The notes: generated by a model not told the origin, from the sequence alone. A DNA stretch of 64,000 bases from Myrica gale (GCA_963930655.1 OZ005603.1:25186201-25250200); one strand, 5' to 3'; positions 44,104-56,501 are shown, counted from the stretch's first letter. Made by a program: numbers and translations.

Positions 44104-44984
44104 ATCTGCCCCTTTTTGATGATGACAATAAAGTCATAGTTTTGGGATGACTCCCCCTATCTTTTGCAATTGGACAAACATTTAAAATTTGAAGACAAAG
44201 CATTAGTAGCCATTGGATTCATAAAGAGTAATACAATTAAAACATAATCCAATTAAAAGGAGAATATATAGTCATCAAAACTATTACCACATTTCTCCCC
44301 CTTTGTCACATCAAAAAGACAAAGGACACATTTCCCCCAAATTTGCATTCTAAAACAAAGGGAATACAAACATATAGACATTTAAGATTTCTCCCCCTTT
44401 TGTCAATCAAAAAGTGAATGCAAGGATCAAATTCAAATCGTCATTTTTCATCTAAAAGATCAAGTTTGGGTTTTAAGTGACGATCTCTTCGGCAAGGTAT
44501 AGAGAATGTCTAACGGGGACTCAAGAGTCCATCGCTATTACGATAGTAGCCCACCGAGTGGGTTTGTACCAACCTCGTAGCTACTAATGACAATTTAAAA
44601 GTCATTCTCAACCAAAGAAAGTTTAAGCATACAAAAGCTTATCAAAGATCAAGATTTTTGTAAAAGAGAAAGCTTATAGATTTTCCATTTTGATAAATGC
44701 AGGAAAATATGTGAAGGATAAATACATTTGCATTTATAACATTTAACAACCAAGAAAATATAATTAGCCAACAATTAAAACTTATTCTCAAATAGGGATT
44801 TAGATGTTACCAAGGGTTTCCCCTTAGCATTTGTCCTCAAATGTCACAAGCCTTCTTGATAGGCAAGTTTCATCCAAGCATCATGTGTTGCTCCATCCTA
44901 CAAGAGAATCAAGAAACCTTTTTGGGTACCTAAGCCTTCTTGGGTCCTTCAATGTTAATTTTGGTTCCTTTTGGAACCCATGCA

Positions 44985-46400
44985 TCATGTGTTCCCAAGT
45001 TTCTTTAATGCATAATCAAAAATAAGATGCCCATTTTTGTTGCAAAAATAACATGTTTGAGTAGGTGCATTAAAAGACTTAGTCTTCACCAAATAATTCT
45101 TAAAATATTTTTGGTGAATTGAAGGCTTGTAGCCTAAGCCACAATTGTCAAAGACACATCTTTGACTACCAAGAATCAAATCTAAAGATTTCTTTCCTTG
45201 AGTAAACTTCTTAAGGATTTTGCTTTGAGAAACGATTTTGTTGTTCAAAGCAACATTTTCATTTTCAAATTCTAAATTTTTTTGTTGTGATAAATCATTT
45301 TGAAAGCTTTAGAGTATTTTTCTCATTTTTCAATAAATCAATTTCTTTTGAAATCAAAATGAGTTTCTCTTTCAAGGACGTATATTTTGTACCAAGTTTT
45401 TCAAATTGACATAAAAGTTCATCAAATGCATTTTGAAGCTCAATATATGAAATTTCAGGCTCATCATTTGAAAAATGTACCTCATCATCATCCTCATTAG
45501 TATCTTCAAATGTCATGAAGCACATGTTGGCTATTTCTCCATCTTCTTCTTCGGAGGAAGAGGAACTTTCATTATTAGCCTTCCAAAATGTCTTCTTGTA
45601 TTTGATGCTTCTCTTTCCATTCTTGCTTTTGAGGAAGTTCTTGAAATTTCTAGTCATTAAGATTATATTTTCCTCATCTCCATCTTCAATTATGGAGGAT
45701 TTGAGAGCAATCCTCATCTTCTTTTTGTTCTCATCTTCATTTTCGAGCATTTGGATCTCATGGGTCATTAAGGATCCAATGAGCTCATCCAGAGGTAGCT
45801 TTGTGAGATCCTTGGCTTCTTGTATGGCAGTCACTTTGGCCTCTCATGCCTTTGGTAGTGACCTAAGGATTTTTCTCACCAAATCGGAGTCAGTATATGA
45901 TTTACCAAGAGCATTCAAAGCATTTATTATTGCGGTAAATCTAGTATACATGTTAGAAATAGATTCCTCGGGTGACATTTTAAATAACTCATTGTTGTGA
46001 ACAAGCATGTTGATTTTTGACTCTTTGACTTGACTTGTTCCTTCATGAGTAATTTCTAATGTATGTCATATATCTCTAGCATTTGAGCATAATGCAATTC
46101 TATTAAACTCTCCTCTATCCAATGCACAATATAATATGTTCATGGCTCTTGCATTTAGAGAGATTATCATTTTATCATTTGCAGCATATTCGTTTTCGCT
46201 TTTTCAGGTTTTGAACTTCTCCAACTTTCTATGTGGGAATATGAGGACCATTTAAGATACATATCCACAAATTATAATCAATAGATTGTAAAAAAATACT
46301 CATTCTAACTTTCCAATATGCATAATCACTTCCATTAAAAAATGGTGGTCTAAGTGTGGAAAGTCCATCAATTTGAGTGTTGAAACTTGTAGTTACCATT
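44985..46400 (-). pseudogene. gag: Copia gag of the family A element
   Basis: On the minus strand, text from about 46400 to 45835 is a decayed UBN2 gag domain. From 45834 it reads VTAIQEAKDLTKLPLDELIG then SLMTHEIQML, the conserved end of that domain. An acidic region (NNESSSSSEEEDGEIANMCF) and a coiled coil follow. At 44985-45248, after a stop, the zinc knuckle reads CYFCNKNGHLIFDY, in which the last ligand Cys is Tyr. Gag would form the particle. Here it is split by stops and has lost the knuckle. The plus-strand frames are shadows. Confidence 0.85.
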
Positions 46401-46453
46401 CTAACTCAAGATGTTTAAATCTTGTATAAAGAGCACCAAGCTCCAATACCAAT

Positions 46454-47720
46454 TGTGAGTTCTAGTTTCAGGATTAAGGCAACCCAAGAGGAGGGGTGAA
46501 TTGGTTTTCTAAACCATTCGGTTAAAACCCTCAAAGTTGTGTTTGCAAGTAAATACTACTTTAGCACAAGTATATAATATGCGGAACTGTAAATAAGTGC
46601 TAAAATAAGGAGTAGGGATAAGAGAAGCAAACACAGTATTTTTAGGTGGTTCGACAAACCCGCTTACATCAACCCCTTAAGCTCCTTCACCGAGCCTTGA
46701 GGTTTTCCACTATTCTCCAATAGCTTTACACACTAGCTTCCGGGTGCTAGTGAACCGTACAAGTGTTTTCTCCCGGGCTCAACACTCAAACCCACCTAAG
46801 TGGTTTTTCTGGCTCACCACTCACAACCTCACCAAGTTTGAGATATACACTCTCAAAGCTTCTTCTTTAGTGAACAACCTCACTAAAGGAAACACCTCTA
46901 TTGGATAGGTAGATGGAAGAACAAAAACTATCTTGAAAGAGTATATATCAAAATGAAGGCTCTATCTCTTTATTCACACAAAGACAAGGATATGAAAGTG
47001 TGTTTTGTGTGAATGCTACGAGAAATATAGAATAGGAAGGTTTAGAATATTTCTCAAGTAGTAGAAATGATATGTGGTCGTTTTGTTATCATTTTAGACA
47101 TAATGAAGGTGTATTTATTGGCCACATATGAAAACTAGCCGTTTATAGCCGTTGGGAGTTTTTGCTAAAACGTGTCGGTCGACCGCTTCAAGTTACCGTT
47201 ATTCCAACGGTCATATTTTCAGAAGCTCAACGGCTCTTTTATAAAAGCAACCGGTCGACCGCTAAATGAAGCGGTCGAAGAACGGGTCGACCGCTTGAAC
47301 AGCCTGTCGACCTGCTCAAATTAAGCATGATCTGGTTCTTTTAAAACATGGTTTTTGACCACTTTTAAACACCCAATTTGGATGACATACTTCTCATAAG
47401 TATATGAAGGTTTGGAGGTTTGATTGAGGTGTTTTGAAACCTATAAAAGCATTTTAATTTTTCAAACAAAACTTAAAACGATTTATGCATGTTTTGAAAG
47501 ATATGCAAGTGCGTGATTCAAATCCTTGTCAAATGTGAAACAAAGAGTTACAAGGATTATACCCTAAGGTCTTGAATCTTCACTTTTAAGCTCCTTGCAT
47601 CTTCTTGTTCCTTTTTCTTCAAGGTTTGGTTCTTTTCATCAAGTTGTCTTTGTCTTTGAAGATGTCCATTTTGTAAACTCATCCATTTATTGAAATCATC
47701 AAAATCTCGATTGTGCACAA
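46454..47720 (-). repeat. 5' LTR of the gag-only copia element
   Basis: 1267 bp, nearly identical to the 3' LTR apart from the extra 50-bp segment at about 47090-47140. It ends on the minus strand in CTAGAACTCACA directly before the primer-binding site. GTCGAC palindromes lie at about 47175-47310. Confidence 0.9.
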
Positions 47721-48240
47721 GCTATCCCAAGGATAGGAGTTTTGTCGTGTAATAATTAGCCCAAAAGGTCAGATCGTCTCCTCAGGGAAAAATAGATTAA
47801 TTTCAAACTCGCGTAAAATAAACAAAGAGAAAACTAAAAAGAGTTTACTGAACACAATCCAGATTCATATTTTTGGATTTTGGAGAGTTTGTAACGAAAT
47901 TAAAATGACAAAACATAAACTAAGAATATAACAAGCATTAAAGTAAATGACGAAAAATAAACAACGATAAATAAATGACGGAAAGTAAGTAACAATAAGT
48001 AAAGGAAGAAAATTAAATGACGGAATTTAAATGAGAATAATTAAATGACAAGTAATAAAAAACACAAGATTCTTGGATTAAATAATATCGTGTTATTACA
48101 ATCCAAGATTCAAGTTAAAAGACAAAAAAAAAACCAGAACATAATCCAAAATTGAAATAGAAATTACAGGAAATTTAAAAGCAAGAAACTTAAATCTAAA
48201 TCCTAGGAATTGAATTACAAGACATTAACATAATAGAACA
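47721..48240. other. Possible LTR-retrotransposon end fragment
   Basis: Phrases such as ttagcccaaaaggtcagatc and gtctcctcaggga resemble the 3' ends of some plant gypsy (Tat/Ogre-like) LTRs. The rest is A-rich with repeats of aaatgacggaa. No frame or terminus is visible, so this is only a suggestion. Confidence 0.3.
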
Positions 48241-48339
48241 TAGACCAAACTAATCTAAAAACTGAAAATAATGAAGATAGAGAAGAGAGAGTCATAATGG
48301 GCGGCTAAGAGAGAAAACATAGGAGAAGAGAGAGAGAAG

Positions 48340-49140
48340 GAACTCACATGCCTTGTTCCTGGTACCATGCACTCATCCTTGAGAAACTCACATGCCTTGT
48401 TCACCAAAGCCAGGCTCCTCTTCACCTTCAGCTCAAAATCCCCCTTCTGCTCATTCCACACAGCCAGCACATGCAACATGGCCTATAAATTATGCCAGTC
48501 ACCTGGATTTCAAGCTTGGTGACTTCCTTGTATCCATCAGCAAGTCAACCCCTGTGTCCCTGTACCCCAACAACCGCCCTGAATAGTGTGGTCACTGCGG
48601 TGTAAAGTCAATGGTGTTCTTCACGTGCAAAACCTTGATGTTTGGATGCTTCTTTAACCTCTCATTGAAAGCTTTATTTCCAACTCTTGGACACCCGAAA
48701 ACAATGGCCGAAATCAGAATGTCTGTGAATCTGTTCTCTACCAAATAAAAAACGCTTAATACCACTAAGCTGGCACCAAGACTATGCCCCGTTAATGTTA
48801 CGCTCACCTCCTCATCTCTGTATTTCTCTACTAACTCCTTGATCTTGGTTAGAAGCTGTGTTCTTGAACTTGTTTTAGTGAAAGGCGACTTGGGGTCCTT
48901 CGTGATGTAAATCGTAAGCCAACCCCTCATTACCTTTGGCGCCTTTCCACGATCATCACCTTCGGTATCATCATTTACACCCATCAACCTCTTGGCAGAC
49001 TCGGGTTCAACACCTAAAATATTGATCCACTCGTAGCTCCTTGTCGTCCCGAGTAGAGCTACATAGATTTCACGTCCACTCAACTTGGCGCTGACCACGT
49101 CGGTGGTCACTGCGATATAGCCGATCCAGTTGGACTCCCA
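48340..49140 (-). pseudogene. Class-3 lipase / phospholipase A1-II pseudogene
   Basis: Minus-strand homology starts at about ESNWIGYIAVTTD and runs through EIYVALLGTTRSYEW, VMRGWLTIY, the nucleophile elbow TLTGHSLGAS, FGCPRVGNKAF and NTIDFTPQ. A TGA stop (48592-48594) follows. Homology resumes (GYRDTGVDLLMDTRKSPSLK), shifts frame near 48505 into GDWHNL, meets a TAG where Gln is expected, then continues MLHVLAVWNEQKGDFELKVK to KDECMVPG. The family (DSEL/PLA1-II) hydrolyses the sn-1 acyl ester of glycerolipids with a Ser-Asp-His triad. All three positions appear present (Ser in GHSLG, Asp in TID, His in DWHN), but the frame is broken. The N-terminal roughly 100 residues are missing. The frame that opens at 49110 starts with GTG, not a real start. 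Confidence 0.9.
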
Positions 49141-49149
49141 GTAGGGTCC

Positions 49150-49840
49150 AGTCTAATGCGGTCCGATTTAGTTTCATTTTTTTTTTCATTCTTTTAAATT
49201 TTTTTAAGTTAATTTTGAAAGGGGAAGAACATATAAATTGAAATATATTCTGAAAATCTCTTCGCCTAGGATGCACCCTCTTGGCGGAGTGGAGCTGGCG
49301 GCACCTTGCAAGGGCTGGTCGCGAAACACTCACCACCACCCTCCGGAAGAATTTTGCTTTGGTGCTTTTAATGCTAGTATTTAAAATTTGTTATTACTTG
49401 TACTTAAATATTTTAAGATTTTTTTTTAAAAAAAATTTACTTCTTCCCCTCTAAATATTTTTCGTATTTTTCTCGTTTTTTTCCTTATATTTATTTTTTG
49501 ACTTTTTGTTTCTTCTATTTTCTATTTATTTTCTTCTTAGGGATTGTATTTTAATTTTTTGTCTCTTTCTTTTGTGCTTTTTAGTTATTCATTTAAATTT
49601 CCGTTGTTTCATGTTTTTTTCAAAGATTTGAGGGTCATACATTTTTATTTTTATTTTTCTTTGTTTTGTGTATTTTTCTCATTTAATTTTAATTTTTATA
49701 ATTTATTTCAATTTTATCTATTTATTTTATATTTTCGAGTTATTTATTTAATTTATTGTATATTTTTTCAAAGAGTGGAGCGTGGTACTTATTTTAGATT
49801 TTTTTAATCTATTTGTAGTATTTCTCCATATATATTTCTC
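49150..49840. other. AT-rich DNA, no gene
   Basis: Long T-rich runs give low-complexity Phe-rich frames such as 49544-49807 with no family signal. The part at 49250-49340 shows no match to the lipase. Confidence 0.4.
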
Positions 49841-49844
49841 ATGT

Positions 49845-50402
49845 AATTAATAGTCATAATTAGTCCACTAGTCCTTAAGGTAAGGTCGAATCTCAAATTA
49901 GTCCTTAAGGTTTATTTCGTCCTAAACTAGTTCATGTGGAATTATTCATGTTCTACAATAGTCATTCCGTCAACTCTACTGACACTGTTAACAGAATAAA
50001 TCTTACGTGACTAATGGGGACACATCACCATCAATCGTAAGTAGTCACGTGTTCCCAATTCACTCAAACTGTCAAGTTGACCTAGTTGATATTGATTTAA
50101 AATTCACATGAAATTGTCTACGCCATGACCTAAAACATTAACTGTTGAACTTTTTTTTAAAGACAACGCACTCCGAGTAAATTAGAGCCACATAGCTACT
50201 TGTTATTGGTGGTGATGTGTCCTCGTTAGTCACGTGAGATTTATTCTGTTATAAGGGTCAACTAAGTCGACAAAATGACCACTCTAAAACACAAAGAATT
50301 ATTCAAAAACTAGTTTAAGACAAAAGAAATCTTAAGTACCAATTGGAGATTCAATCATAACCTATGAACTAGCAGACTAATTAAGCCCTAATTAATATTA
50401 TT
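49845..50402. mobile_element. Foldback MITE
   Basis: The two halves are long imperfect inverted repeats. The left, taattagtccactagtcctt, is mirrored by the right end, which reads taattagtctgctagttcat in reverse complement. Nearer the centre, cagaataaatctcacgtgac mirrors cagaataaatcttacgtgac. The whole unit of about 555 bp can fold on itself. A TAATTA-type target cannot be separated from the ends. Confidence 0.75.
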
Positions 50403-50780
50403 ATATTTTTATGATTTATTCTAATTTTTTAGTGTCACTCAAGTCAGGACTTCTGTTGGTGAGATTTTAGTAAGATTGACATAGTGGCTAACATGAGAAA
50501 TGGTATCTATTCCAATAATCTAGGGGCTAACTTGAGAAATGGTCCCTATTCCAAGAATCTCCATGGCAAGGAGTGGAGTGTGGTAATTTTTGTATGATTT
50601 TATTATTATTATTATTATTATTGTTGTTGTTGTTTTTAGTATCTCTCTCTATATATAACACCTATTCCAGGATTCTCTAGGATAAAAGACGTGTAGTTTA
50701 AGAACTAAATTGAGAAAACTATTAATCACATGATCTAACTGAATAATTTACTTAATTTATTTTTGGTTAATTATAATTTA

Positions 50781-51180
50781 GGGACAAATACATTTTTCAC
50801 CTAAAAACTACTGACGTAGTGACACATTGCACCCTAAACTACCATTTTTAACACTTTGTACCCTCAAACTACCTATGTTAGACACTTTGCACCCAAAACT
50901 ATCCACTTTGACATTTACCACCCTCCATTTGACAATAATACCCTTGAGAAATTAATGAATTGATAACAATATTTTCAACATATGCAAAATGGGTTAAGGA
51001 CATTATCGTTATTTTAGTCTAAAAATTTGACAAATGGTGCAAAGTGTCGAAAATTGATAGTTAGAAGGTGCAAAGTATCGAAAATTGGTAGTTAGAGGGT
51101 GCAATGTGTTAAAACTGATAGTTTAGGGTGTAAAGTGCAAAACCTAGGACAGTTTTATGGGTGAAAAATGTATTTTCCAC
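50781..51180. mobile_element. 400-bp MITE with 9-bp TSD (MULE-like)
   Basis: The left end is GGGACAAATACATTTTTCAC, and the right end in reverse complement reads GTGGAAAATACATTTTTCAC. Flanks are tataattta (50772-50780) and tataatttc (51181-51189), a 9-bp duplication with one difference. The interior repeats short 'tttgcaccc...aaact' phrases. It encodes nothing. Confidence 0.85.
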
Positions 51181-51524
51181 TATAATTTCTCCTCAAATTA
51201 TCACTATATTCTCAAATACTTCCATAATTACAATTTATTCTTACAAATTATAGTTTTCATTTTGATTTTATCACTCAACCGATTAGGGCCATTATGCCGA
51301 ATGATTTCTATTCCATGTAATGGACACATGGTCTTCTCCTTACATTAAAAGACAAATTTATTCTCATTTGAGTATTTTCTAGCCTTTTAAGGTGCTTCTA
51401 ATAATTCATATACCTAAAATTAATATATAATTAACTGATTTTTTTGTGTGATTAGTGTAAGTTGTTTCATCCTCATCCTGCACATCCTTGATTTCCTTAA
51501 CTGTTATGATCTTGATTTGATTAA

Positions 51525-51702
51525 GATTGTGTTTGTGTTGTAATATTTTTGGTATGAGAATATATGTTGGTATTGGGTTTAGTGAAAAGGTGAAGAGAGA
51601 GGTAATTTTTTATATTTTTTGATAGGAGAGAGATATTATATTAGATTATTTTTTTTGGAGTGAGATAATATTTTAGAGAAAATTATGTTGGCAAACGCAG
51701 CC
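51525..51702. mobile_element. Tourist-like (PIF/Harbinger) MITE
   Basis: 178 bp with ends GATTGTGTTTG and, in reverse complement, GGCTGCGTTTG, and TAA on both sides (51522-51524 and 51703-51705). The phrase taagttgtttcatcctcat lies both about 65 bp before it (51459) and immediately after it (51703), an extra local duplication. Confidence 0.7.
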
Positions 51703-52194
51703 TAAGTTGTTTCATCCTCATTCCCGTGCTGTTTTGTCTACACAGGTTTCAATTAGTTTGTGTGACCTACGGATATACCCCAGCTCTGTCTGTAGCACAA
51801 CGCCTCTGTGACCGCGTGACGGGACTCCCATTTATTTGTCCTCTTCCTCACAATTTCCTACGTATTCACGTTCTCCCCAACAAAACGCCTCTGTAGCCGT
51901 TTAGTTCTCACTTCTCTCTTTCTTGTGCAATCTCGTTTTCATTTATTTCAAACAAAACAGATACTCACTGTAGCACAGTACAGAAATGGTTGCTGTAAAT
52001 TTTAGCATTCAAGTATTACATAAGCACATAAGACATTCGCATTACATTTTAAGAAACCTTCAAGGCACAAAGCCACACTTATTTCACTTAATGTCCAACA
52101 GACCGGCTGGCATCTTCACTGCTGAGCCTGAGAAAGAACATTTCATTAAAGAGTGGTTGGCAAAAAGGAGTAATTAAAAGCTCTTCAACATGAA

Positions 52195-52290
52195 CTAAAC
52201 AGATAGTACCAGAAAGCGAGCCTTGTAGTGTTCAACAAGCTCTGTGGGATTAGTCTTTGTTTGCTTATAAGCATCAATCTTGTTTATTTC
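52195..52290 (-). pseudogene. Isolated terminal exon, unidentified gene
   Basis: On the minus strand a good acceptor (cttgtgcag) is followed by 31 codons and a TAG. They begin EINKIDAYKQTKTNPTELVE and end HYKARFLVLSV. Codon use and composition look genuine, and T-rich sequence typical of a 3' UTR follows. I do not recognise the protein and see no upstream exons within several kilobases, so this may be a captured or translocated gene end. Confidence 0.4.
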
Positions 52291-52299
52291 CTGCACAAG

Positions 52300-55200
52300 G
52301 GTTAAGAAGAACAGTCACCATTCAAGTTCCGACAATTCCAATATAATAGGAACTCTTGCTGCTTCTGAAACCATGCATGATTAAGGAGAAGAAGATGTAA
52401 AAAGATGTATTATGTGCTCCCCCTCGTGCACAGGTAGAGTGATTGCATCTAAGCTTGTCTATAGAGTATGATCCGGCTCGATTAACTCAAGCAAAAACCT
52501 CCAACAAGAAGTATAAACCAGTAGTCCATCATCAGAATCAGTAGGAGATATTAACTACTGCTTACCAATTTACATTCATCAACTTTAGTTTCCACGCGCT
52601 ACCATTAATGCAGACATGTTGCAACTTTACCCCATGACACTACCAAGTCACTACCGACTGTTCATGAAAGAATAGATAAACACCGTACATAATTGAAGGA
52701 TAATATGAAGAGATAGAGAGAATAGTAAGGAGATATAGAGATTTAAAGGGTTTGGTTTAGAAAACCTTCATCCACTATAAAAGCCCTCTATGACTTTATT
52801 TTGTAGTATGAGTGCATACAAGTTAAAAATATCTATTTATAGAAAAAATACAAAGTATGATAAGAAGGATATTCCTACATTTAAACTTGAATCTTTGAGA
52901 TCTTGACAATATTGACAAATCTCACATTAAAACTTGAATCTTTGATATTGTGATATGATATTATCTCTCATAGTTTGTATCCAGTTTTGTGCAAATCGGT
53001 AACTGCTAGAAAAATTAGTTGATCTAGTGTAGAATGTAGATGTTATTGACTTGAAGATTCAGCAAACAAACTCAATGAAAGATAAACCCCAAGGAGTAAT
53101 TATGCCTAATTGGACTTCCAAATTGCCTTTTGATGTGCTTATATCATGTTGTACCTCGATCCACTTTGCAAGTTTAAGCCTTCCTGGGGGTGATATCATA
53201 CTTCCAAACACTTACGCTGCAGCCATTGGTGATAGTGAAGTCGTCCAGTGAGCTCCAAGCTTTACGTTCGTTGTTACTTTCTTTTTTTTGATCTAAGAGC
53301 AGAGGAGCTATGCCGTCTCTGTTCGCTGGGCTAGCCCTTATATTAACTCGAAACCAGTGAAGTCGTGAGCAGTGACGTAAGGTAGGAAGGGGCACAGTTT
53401 GACTTTTTCGGGGGAATAAAAACGTCGGCAGGTTTACGACGAACGCGTGATTTTTTATGAATATCGAGGTGCGTTAAAGTTGTATCGTTATTTGTGTAAA
53501 AATTATTAAAAGTGATTGATGTTTGTAAAAAGTTTTGTTGTATTAAAATCATATATTTTGTGATGTTTGTTCTGTAAATATAAAAATAAGCTATAAATCT
53601 TAAAAAAAATATTTAATCTTGGGAATAACTTCTTAATTGTTTTGCAGGCAAGCAATACGTTTAACGTTTATGAGCTTTATTATCTTTTGTATAATGTGGA
53701 AAATGGTTGCATTAAAGGAACCACAAGCTCCAGCGTTACTGTATAAATTAAGGAGAATCAACTTCTTAAGAGGGAACTGTTTGTAGAATTGTCAAATCAG
53801 CGTTTTTTTGTGTTAAAAAGATATTGATGGGATCAAAGGATTAGATGGTTTTTCTCCTGTGATTATGTTGAATGTGTTTTATACATACAAGGGAAACTGA
53901 CCCAGAGGGCCAGAGTGAATCTAATCTCAGGATGAACTGTATGATTTGTGTGTCTGTCTCTGTCATTTTGGTGAGGCCGAGTGATGCTAATTGTATAAAG
54001 ATTTCAGAAGATGTCTACTTTTTGGTTATAAATGTTTATTACCAAAAGGGGAAAAAAATTCTCTCTAGGATAGTGGCTCTGTAAAGATCCTTATATATTT
54101 GTCCCTCCCTTCCCCCTCTTTCTCTCTGGTACCTCCCTTTCCCCATCTTCCCCAGCTACCTCCCCTTTCCCCATATTCCTCAGCTACCTTTCCACATTTT
54201 GATCGTTTACTTAAGCCTACAGGTCCACGTCATGAAATCAACATCTTTCTACTTTTTTTTTTCCTGAATAATACAAAGAGACTTGCATTTCAAGGTTAGA
54301 ACCATAAATAAGAATACAAAAAAATCCTACCTACAACCCAATCTTAACCAAGTAATAAAGGAAGACTAGCATGATCCATACTAGGTAGAGAGAGCGTGAT
54401 GGAACACAATAGACTTAACTAGAAGAACCACTAAGCTAGTAATTGAAAAATCCACCGAGGTCGGTACATAAGAAAAAGATAATGTGGTTGTTAAAATGTT
54501 AGGTGATAAAAGAGAGAGAAAATTTTATGGCCTGAATATTGGGAATAATACCGGAATGAACAGACTTTAGAGAAAGTATGGGCGCTTGAAGTCGCTGGAG
54601 CCATCCAAGGGCCACGTCAACTCCTTAGACCATTGAAAGTGGTCCGAAAAGAGAAAAATTTGTTCGGGCTCGTGGATCACCGCACGTTGTCCAATCGGCT
54701 CTGAGCTTGAATCAATGAGACAGTCTGGAGGTGTAGATGTCACCTACCGATGTCGTGTTCTCTGAAGGTCGTTAGATGCATAGGGAAGTAGCCGTCAAGA
54801 TTTTGAACAAAAACCAAGAAAATGAGTAGATGGAGGGTGTTATGAACAATATCCCAAAATCATAGGGAGTGCTGAGTGGAGGCGGGTGGTGGGAGGAGGC
54901 GATGCTCCTGCTGCTGCCGGAAACAGGGAGGATAAAGGGTGGACTTGGGCGGCCAGGCGGGCACATTTTAGAGTTCTAGAAAGAAGGCAGACAACTAGAC
55001 TATTGCGCTCCTTTTGGAAGTAGCTTATCAACACTGTTCTACTTGTTCCTTTATTATTGCAGGCTATCCTTTAAAGTTTAAACACCTCAATCCCTATAAT
55101 TTGAAGCGACGATTTTAGATCGCTCTCCTATGTATAAGTAATCATTTACCACCGCCAGGCGTCCTGCACGAGTGACCAAACTAACTAGTGGGTCCAGCTG

Positions 55201-55500
55201 CAAACTTGAGAAGAACTAGAAATCAACCATCCAAATTTGAAGATCGATCTTCCTCAGCCAAACTTCATCGTTTTCGCCTCCACATCATGAAATAATTAGT
55301 AATTACGAGAGGGACAAGCTATTGCCTAGATTTGAAGATGATGCAAGAGAAGTCTTCAGGACTGCAAAGTCCTACCACTATCTCTCAATCACCTCCCAAG
55401 TCCATTTGCAAAAAAGTAATGTTTCTTACGAAATTAAGGACAAAGGAACACCGTATATTGGTTATTGTCTTATCCAAATCAACTTATAATTATTCCAAAC
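52300..55500. other. Intergenic, no confident gene
   Basis: Short open frames (for example 53051-53251 plus, and 54772-55034 minus) have no motif I can name. The 53051 frame follows a possible splice acceptor, so a decayed exon is possible. Nothing else stands out. Confidence 0.4.
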
Positions 55501-55659
55501 CCATACTTAGAGTTTGTTTGTAAAATTATTTTATTTAATTTTTTTCATTGAAACTTTTTCAAGAAAAGATTTTCCATTTTAGTGTTTGGTTATTCTTTTA
55601 AAAATTTTTTAAGAAATTTTTTTTAATGTTTGACACGCTTAATGATTTACATATTTACA

Positions 55660-56150
55660 TAAAAGGGCTTAATTATTGTATATGTCCCTGCGGTTTAAGC
55701 TTTTAACATTTAGTCACTCAGACATCAATTTCAATCGTTGGGTCTCTAAGGTAAGTTTTTTAGACAAATCAATCCCCTCTCTAGTTGGCATTAGCCAACA
55801 GATGAAATGATGCTTAAATGTCATCTCAACGCCAATCGTAGGCTGTCTCGTGGTATGAATTTTTTTCTCAAAATTTTAGTATTTTAGTCCTTAAAGTACT
55901 GATTTCAACGTGAAGTGTCCACGTGGTATGGAAAGAGAAGAATATAATGCTATCATATGCAACATTCAAATTCAATTTTTATTTAAAAATATTACTTTTT
56001 ATTTATATATAATTTTTATTTTTTTAATAATTTTTTTTTGGAAGGGCATTTCAAGCATCTTCCATGTGGTTTAGCAGTCAATTCAAACGGAAGACATTGA
56101 TTGTTTTTGAAACATACGTGGTAGAATAAAAGATTTTGGAACTTCATTGA
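55660..56150. mobile_element. Possible MITE-like sequence
   Basis: The phrases gggcttaattattgtatatg, gtccctgcggttta and tttagtccttaaagtactga are typical of 'tagtccctaaggt' MITEs like the foldback at 49845. I could not define matching ends. Confidence 0.3.
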
Positions 56151-56501
56151 AGCTTACTGATTTTTGCTTATAGATATGTGACGTACTATAATGTTTTCCA
56201 AAAAAATATTTTGTTTAACAGAAAATTTTAGTTTAATTTGTTTTCTGAAAAATAATTGAATTTTTGCAGAAAACATTTTACTTTGACCCCATTTTCAAGT
56301 GCTTGAGAAATATCTAAAAGAAAAAAAGAAATCAATACAATTTAAAATGATGGAAATGCCACTAGAATTAGAATCCAATATACTTTCTGCTCTTATTATT
56401 ATTTATTTTTGTTTTTTTAAAGTATCGAATAACTTCTTCACCAAGTCCCAAGCTCTACTAAGATAAAAACTTCAACTCAGTTCACGAGAAGCAAATATTA
56501 T

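Larger units (their letters stand above)
42878..47720 (-). mobile_element. Gag-only copia element (SIRE/Maximus-like, family A), non-autonomous
   Basis: Two family A LTRs in reverse orientation (3' LTR 42878-44103, 5' LTR 46454-47720) flank a 2.35-kb interior. On the minus strand the 5' LTR is followed by a primer-binding site (TGGTATTGGAGC), then gag. A polypurine tract, AAAAAGGGGCAGA, lies just before the 3' LTR. Protease, integrase, RT and RNase H are absent, so the element must have depended on other copies. The outer edge of the 5' LTR lacks about its first 10 bp at 47720, so no target duplication can be checked. Confidence 0.9.

Noticed and set aside
49070..49339. 89-codon minus-strand frame as the lipase N-terminus
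   Set aside because: It is in another frame from the lipase homology and has no similarity to the family.
49544..49807. Phe-rich 87-codon frame
   Set aside because: Created by T-rich low-complexity sequence.
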